Shown here piece after piece: positions 60,142 through 64,000 of a DNA stretch of 64,000 bases. Under the pieces are notes generated by a model, which saw only the letters and a program-made list of their open reading frames with translations, had not been told where the DNA came from and did not search any database. The position numbers were made by a program, and so were the translations under genes. The DNA lies in contig CAJUAM010000001.1 in NCBI GenBank assembly GCA_910584615.1, forward strand, positions 1 through 64,000, written 5' to 3'. Origin of the DNA: an uncultured Dorea sp. GTDB taxonomy: Bacteria; Bacillota; Clostridia; Lachnospirales; Lachnospiraceae. Positions within the stretch are counted from its first letter, which is position 1. Every line of letters begins with the position of its first letter.

Positions 60142-60882
60142 ATGAGCAACATATCTATTTTTAAAAATGAAAACTTGAAAAAAAATTTCACGGATGGTTT
60201 TTCTGCCGCCCGGATCCTGGAGGAGACTTGTCCTGAGGTATCGCTTGAACTTTGTACTTTAAAGGCAGGCTCCGCAAAGGAATTTGAAAATTACAGTTTT
60301 GAAGACAGGATGCAGATATTTACCTTTACATCCGGCAATGGAATTTTAGAGGCAGGAAAGAAAATCTTTATTATTGATGAACAAAGTGTGTTCATACCTG
60401 ATTTTGACCGTGACAGATTAAAGGTTACTGCCGGGGATGAGGATCTGGAGTTTATCCATATTACCGGTCCGATGAATGACACGGACAGAAGACAGATGAA
60501 CCATTGCCAGTATGTTCTTTCGAGGTTTGTAAGATTTAGCGAGGCAATACAATATACGGAAAGATTTACACAGGAATCAGGCGCGAAGGTAAAGCAGCAC
60601 AGTATTATCGCAGGAAGGCATCTGGGCAGATATACGATGGGCTGGGTGATTGGGAAAGGACCGGATTTTGTCGGCCAGCACACACATCCGTCTTTGGAAC
60701 AGTGGTATTTTATGCTGCAGGGAGCAGACTTTACTTACGATGCCGGGGATAAATCTATTGTGGTGAAGGAAGGAGATGTATCTTTTACGCCTCACGGGAC
60801 ATCCCACGGTTCTACCTGTATGGAGGATGGATTCATCAACTATGTCTGGTTTGAACTGAACAGAGCGTGGGATGAGATATGA
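60142..60882 (+). CDS. Bicupin protein, first of three, metal site intact
   Basis: A 246-residue cytoplasmic protein with two cupin halves, built like the sugar isomerases IolB and KduI but too divergent for me to name. The C-terminal cupin has complete metal ligands: His180, His182 and Glu186 in GQHTHPSLEQW, and His222 in PHGTSHGS. The N-terminal cupin (residues 10-110) lacks such a motif. GGAGGGTG precedes the ATG. It starts the cluster divergent from the GntR gene and overlaps the next gene by ATGA. A role as a sugar-acid or keto-sugar isomerase is inferred. Confidence 0.82.
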   Translation: MSNISIFKNENLKKNFTDGFSAARILEETCPEVSLELCTLKAGSAKEFENYSFEDRMQIFTFTSGNGILEAGKKIFIIDEQSVFIPDFDRDRLKVTAGDEDLEFIHITGPMNDTDRRQMNHCQYVLSRFVRFSEAIQYTERFTQESGAKVKQHSIIAGRHLGRYTMGWVIGKGPDFVGQHTHPSLEQWYFMLQGADFTYDAGDKSIVVKEGDVSFTPHGTSHGSTCMEDGFINYVWFELNRAWDEI

Positions 60883-61670
60883 GAAGGGCCGGGGTTATAG
60901 ACAGGATCGTATGCTCAAATGTTCATTATTTTTACTATGACACGGAATTTTTCTTTCGGAGTGTTTCCGAAGCGGGAGCCAGACAGGTGGAGTTTTATCT
61001 TGGAACACCGCATATTTTCATTGACCATGCAGTGATCGATGATTTTGACAAAGGAAAAGAACTGGCAGAAAAGTACGGTGTGAAGATAGCCTCAGTACAT
61101 CCGGAGACATTGTCATTCAGATACGGGCTTTGCTATTTGGATGATGAGTGGAATAAAAAGAGTGTAAGGGCATATCGGAATTGTATTGATTACGCGTCAT
61201 GGATCGGTGCGGATCAGCTCAATACGAATGTGACAGGAGCCTTTCGTGATCATGACCAGAAAGAGATTTTTAATAGGGCGGCAAGCAATCTGAGAGAGAT
61301 CACCGCGTATGGCAGAGAAAAAGGAATAAAGATTGCTGTGGAAACAGAAAGTCCCTATTATGAAGGTTTTCTTGCCAGATTGTGCGATGCAAAGAAGTTG
61401 TCTGACTTTGTTGAGGATGAAAATCTTCTTTTTAACATAAACTATGATGGAATGAAAGCAGCAGGAGAGACTCTCGCGCAGTGGATGGATACATTCCCGA
61501 AAAGGATATGTGGTATTCGTTTTTCGGATCTGGAAAGCTATGAGGCTTATCAGGATGAACAAAGGGCAGATATTTTCGCGGGAAATCTTCTTTTTTTCCC
61601 GGCAGATGATTGTTATCTGGAAAAACCGCAGGATTTTGACATGGAATTATTAAGACGGGCGAAAAGGTGA
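60879..61670 (+). CDS. TIM-barrel epimerase paralogue with degenerate metal site
   Basis: A 263-residue protein of the sugar phosphate isomerase/epimerase (xylose isomerase-like) fold. Aligned with the intact paralogue encoded next, Glu155 is kept (VETES), but Asp188 is Asn (FNINYDG), His214 is Arg (GIRFSDLE), and the C-terminal Glu is missing because the barrel end is divergent. It probably cannot bind the catalytic metal in the usual way and may be a partner subunit or regulator of the neighbour (inference). The ATG overlaps the upstream stop by four bases. Confidence 0.82.
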   Translation: MRRAGVIDRIVCSNVHYFYYDTEFFFRSVSEAGARQVEFYLGTPHIFIDHAVIDDFDKGKELAEKYGVKIASVHPETLSFRYGLCYLDDEWNKKSVRAYRNCIDYASWIGADQLNTNVTGAFRDHDQKEIFNRAASNLREITAYGREKGIKIAVETESPYYEGFLARLCDAKKLSDFVEDENLLFNINYDGMKAAGETLAQWMDTFPKRICGIRFSDLESYEAYQDEQRADIFAGNLLFFPADDCYLEKPQDFDMELLRRAKR

Positions 61671-61676
61671 GGTGGG

Positions 61677-62510
61677 ATGATGGGGCTTTTGAGAAGAGAA
61701 CAGATTGCAGGTATGAATTGCCATTATTACAACTATTCGCTGGATTATTTTATGGATTCTATGGAGATGTGCGGTTACGAGACGATAGCTTTGTGGGGAG
61801 GCGCGCCTCACTTTTATCTGGATTATCTTACTTACAGTGACTGCGTAAAGATCCAAAGGAATGCTTTAAGACACAATCTGAAGATCAAATGCTTTACTGC
61901 TTCCAGCGGTACGTATGGATATCAGATGGGGATGCAGCCTGTGTCCCAGAGAGAAAGAGTTTTCTTATATTATGTGAATGGGATAAAAGCGGCGGCCGAA
62001 TTGGGGGCAGATATGATGTCCATGAATTCCGGATGGGGCTATTGGAACGAGGACAGTAAGGAGGCATGGAAGCGTTCGAGGGATATGATCATAAGATTGT
62101 GTGACGTGGCGGAAAAAGAAGGGGTTATTCTAACGATGGAATCTCTTCGGAGAGCGGAGTCGCAATTGGCATACAGCCTTGAAAAGACAAAAAAGATGTA
62201 TAAAGAAGTAGATCATCCGGCGCTTAAGATCATGATTGATACAACAGCCATGGGCGTTGCGGGTGAGACACCCAGGCAGTGGTTTGAGGTCTTCGGAGGA
62301 GATATTGTCAATACTCATTTTATAGATGGGAATCCATACGGACATCTGGTATGGGGAGATGGGACCAGTAATCTTCAAGGCTGGCTCAAGGTTTTAAAAG
62401 AGTATCACTATGAGGGGATCCTTGGACTGGAGATTACAGCAAGAAGGTATTATGAAGACCCGAGGGCAGCTGATAAAAAGAATATAGAAGCATTATTAAA
62501 GTTTACATAA
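61677..62510 (+). CDS. TIM-barrel sugar (keto-sugar) isomerase/epimerase, metal site intact
   Basis: A 277-residue enzyme of the D-tagatose 3-epimerase/IolE-like group. All four expected metal ligands are seen: Glu155 (LTMESL), Asp188 (IMIDTTAM), His214 (VNTHFIDG) and Glu252 (LGLEIT), with the following GNPYGHLVWGDG loop. It would move a keto or hydroxyl position on a free sugar or derivative. GAGGTGGG precedes the start, six bases after the degenerate paralogue. Substrate unknown. Confidence 0.88.
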   Translation: MMGLLRREQIAGMNCHYYNYSLDYFMDSMEMCGYETIALWGGAPHFYLDYLTYSDCVKIQRNALRHNLKIKCFTASSGTYGYQMGMQPVSQRERVFLYYVNGIKAAAELGADMMSMNSGWGYWNEDSKEAWKRSRDMIIRLCDVAEKEGVILTMESLRRAESQLAYSLEKTKKMYKEVDHPALKIMIDTTAMGVAGETPRQWFEVFGGDIVNTHFIDGNPYGHLVWGDGTSNLQGWLKVLKEYHYEGILGLEITARRYYEDPRAADKKNIEALLKFT

Positions 62511-62558
62511 AATGCAAAGAAACCCGCGGCATCATGGAGTCAAAGAAAGGAAGTAACG

Positions 62559-63299
62559 ATGCAGGAAATTAAAATCATTAAAAAGGAAGATGTGAAGTAT
62601 GATTTCACAGACGGATATGCAGAGACAGAAATCTTATCTGGTACCTGTCCGGGCATCCGGATCTGCAAGTGTTGTCTTAAGTCAGGAAATACTCTTGAGA
62701 TAGAAACATATGCAGAAGATGAAAAGATGCAGCTGCTCTTTTTTACAGGCAGATCAGGAATCATAAGGAGCGGCAGAAAAATTTATTCTATTGATGACCA
62801 GGCGGTCTTTATACCGGACTTTGACAGGGAAAAAGTATTTGTCACGGCGGCGGACCACGATCTGTACTTTATCAGGATCACTGGTCCGATGACAGAGATC
62901 GATCATCGTCAAATGGAAAACTGTCAGTATGTTCTGCCCAGATTTGTAAGACTTAGGGAGTCTATAGAATATACAGAGAGATTTACACAGGAATCAGGAT
63001 CTAAAGTGGTTTCCCACAGTATTATCGCCGGAAGGCATCTGGGAAGATATACGATGGGGTGGAATATCGGAGCAGGGCCTGATTTTATCGGGCAGCATAC
63101 ACATCCGACGCTGGAGCAGTGGTACTTTATGATTGATGGTTCTAAGTTTACCTATGTGGCAGGGGGAAATAAGATTCTGGTAAATGAAGGTGATGTATCG
63201 TTTACTCCTCATGGGACATCTCACGGTTCAGAATGCAGCGAAGATGGATTTATTAATTATGTATGGTTTGAATTAAACAGAGCATGGGAGGAAATATAA
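62559..63299 (+). CDS. Bicupin protein, second of three, metal site intact
   Basis: A 246-residue paralogue of the first bicupin, of exactly equal length and very similar through the C-terminal half (FTQESGSKV, IIAGRHLGRYTMGW, EGDVSFTPHGTSHGS). His180, His182 and Glu186 (GQHTHPTLEQW) and His222 are conserved. GAAAGGAAG precedes the ATG. It shares the tail FINYVWFELNRAW with the first copy. Having two near-equal active copies in one operon suggests successive steps or epimeric substrates (inference). Confidence 0.82.
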   Translation: MQEIKIIKKEDVKYDFTDGYAETEILSGTCPGIRICKCCLKSGNTLEIETYAEDEKMQLLFFTGRSGIIRSGRKIYSIDDQAVFIPDFDREKVFVTAADHDLYFIRITGPMTEIDHRQMENCQYVLPRFVRLRESIEYTERFTQESGSKVVSHSIIAGRHLGRYTMGWNIGAGPDFIGQHTHPTLEQWYFMIDGSKFTYVAGGNKILVNEGDVSFTPHGTSHGSECSEDGFINYVWFELNRAWEEI

Positions 63300-64000
63300 A
63301 TGACAGAGATGAAAAAAACAGAAGGATTGACAAGACGTGAAATGGCGGCAGGAACACATCCTGAACTTCAGTTGTATGAGTGTACATTAAGAGCAGGTTC
63401 AAGGTACGAACCGGAGCTTTATGGACTGGAGGAGAAAATGCAGATGTTTTTCTTTGTAAATGCAACTGGTTATGTTGCTACAAAGGACAAGGCATGGAAT
63501 ATCAAAGAGCAGGGGATTTTTATCCCTAATTATAAGAAAGAGCCATTCTGGATTGAGGCGGGAAAAGAAGACTTAGTGTTTGTTCACATTGTAGGTGTGA
63601 TGAATGCATATGACGAAAAGGAATTTATTGATTATCATATCATTCTGCCGAATATGAGAGGAAAATCAGAATGTTTCCGATTCACAGAATATTATACAGG
63701 AAAGATCGGCTCTACAATTGAAAGCCGCAGATTGGTTCTTGACACTGCCTTTGGCAGATGGTTCGTAGGCATGGACGACGGAGAAGGTGAAGATGCGTTT
63801 GTAGGAAAGCATACCAATGAACATCTGCAGCAATGGAATTACGTACTACCGGGGTCACATTTTAAATATATTGTTGATGGAAAAGAAGGTGAGGCAAAAG
63901 ACGGGGATGTAATCTTTATTCCAAAAGGCGCAAGCAGCAGCGCGAGACCTGTCGGAGACGGGGGGATTCACTATCTTTGGATCAAATTTGCTTCAGAAGG
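63300..64000 (+). CDS. Bicupin protein, third of three, metal site lost; runs off the window
   Basis: At least 233 residues, open at the window edge. It begins one base after the stop of the second bicupin, with GGAGG in that gene's end. The overall order of segments matches the other bicupins, but the C-terminal cupin motif reads GKHTNEHLQQW, so of the four ligands only His171 remains: the second His is Asn173, the Glu is Gln177 and the last His is Ser213 (PKGASSSA). It is likely non-catalytic or uses another chemistry. Its 3' end and the rest of the operon are not visible. Confidence 0.78.
   Translation, partial: MTEMKKTEGLTRREMAAGTHPELQLYECTLRAGSRYEPELYGLEEKMQMFFFVNATGYVATKDKAWNIKEQGIFIPNYKKEPFWIEAGKEDLVFVHIVGVMNAYDEKEFIDYHIILPNMRGKSECFRFTEYYTGKIGSTIESRRLVLDTAFGRWFVGMDDGEGEDAFVGKHTNEHLQQWNYVLPGSHFKYIVDGKEGEAKDGDVIFIPKGASSSARPVGDGGIHYLWIKFASE

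Noticed and set aside
60142..64000. C-glycoside deglycosidase (Dgp/Cgd-type) cluster
   Set aside because: That system also uses a TIM-barrel isomerase-like subunit, but the partner there is a small DUF6379-like protein; the 246-residue bicupins do not fit and no oxidoreductase is seen.
1..64000. Mobile elements, CRISPR arrays, prophage genes or rRNA
   Set aside because: No transposase, integrase, regular spaced repeats, phage structural genes or rRNA sequence was seen on either strand.

Overview
The window looks like a chromosomal core region of a Lachnospiraceae-type member of the Clostridia (Bacillota). The grounds are strong AGGAGG ribosome sites with occasional TTG/GTG starts, AddAB instead of RecBCD, FeoAAB with a DtxR-like repressor, a PurO-type IMP cyclohydrolase beside a stand-alone AICAR transformylase, an ssrA/smpB/rnr/secG neighbourhood, and bacterial rubrerythrin. 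I cannot name the genus. I saw no prophage, insertion sequence or CRISPR array.

Layout. 1-4.8 kb: the 3' end of tRNA-Pro, then a minus-strand alpha-glucosidase block (two GH13 enzymes behind an AraC regulator). 5-9.9 kb: greA, an exonuclease with a topoisomerase-type zinc finger, a TPP-riboswitch thiamin salvage operon (thiM-thiE-HAD-thiD), and an alkyltransferase-like protein. 10-14 kb: a DtxR-like repressor divergent from feoA-feoA-feoB-small Cys-rich protein. 14-18 kb: an ECF sigma/anti-sigma pair, a LUD protein, a DUF3841 protein and an acyltransferase. 18-24 kb: split purine end-steps, glmM, YitT, enolase. 24-28 kb: secG-rnr-smpB and two small genes. 28-33 kb: stress and envelope functions (LRR protein, XRE, Hsp20, a DUF2975/XRE/lipoprotein operon, tmRNA, a secreted transglutaminase-like protein). 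33-38 kb: two two-component systems, LytTR/GHKL and OmpR/HisKA. 38-42 kb: hydrolase, hisH-hisF, ung, rubrerythrin. 42-47 kb: a metal-efflux locus with two P1B ATPases around a CadC-like ArsR. 47-58 kb: TPR lipoprotein, hflX, AraC, dapF-like, addB-addA, DUF1294. 58-64 kb: a LacI regulator, then an FCD-GntR regulator divergent from a bicupin/epimerase catabolic cluster that runs off the window.

The most unusual content is the last cluster. It pairs an intact DTE-like TIM-barrel epimerase (four metal ligands) with a paralogue that keeps one of four, and two intact bicupins with a third bicupin that has lost three of four metal ligands. Other points are a P1B ATPase with CPS in place of CPC and no N-terminal metal domain, a DapF homologue with Ser exactly at the first catalytic Cys position (73), and several operator architectures readable directly from the sequence: a CadC-type operator, two 21-bp operators bracketing the -10 of the DUF2975 operon, 22-bp-spaced direct repeats before the LytTR promoter, matching boxes at the two feo transcription starts, a degenerate CIRCE at hsp20, and near-identical promoters for ung and rubrerythrin.

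Starts were chosen by ribosome-binding site and family N-terminus; functional calls rest on motif recognition without database searches.
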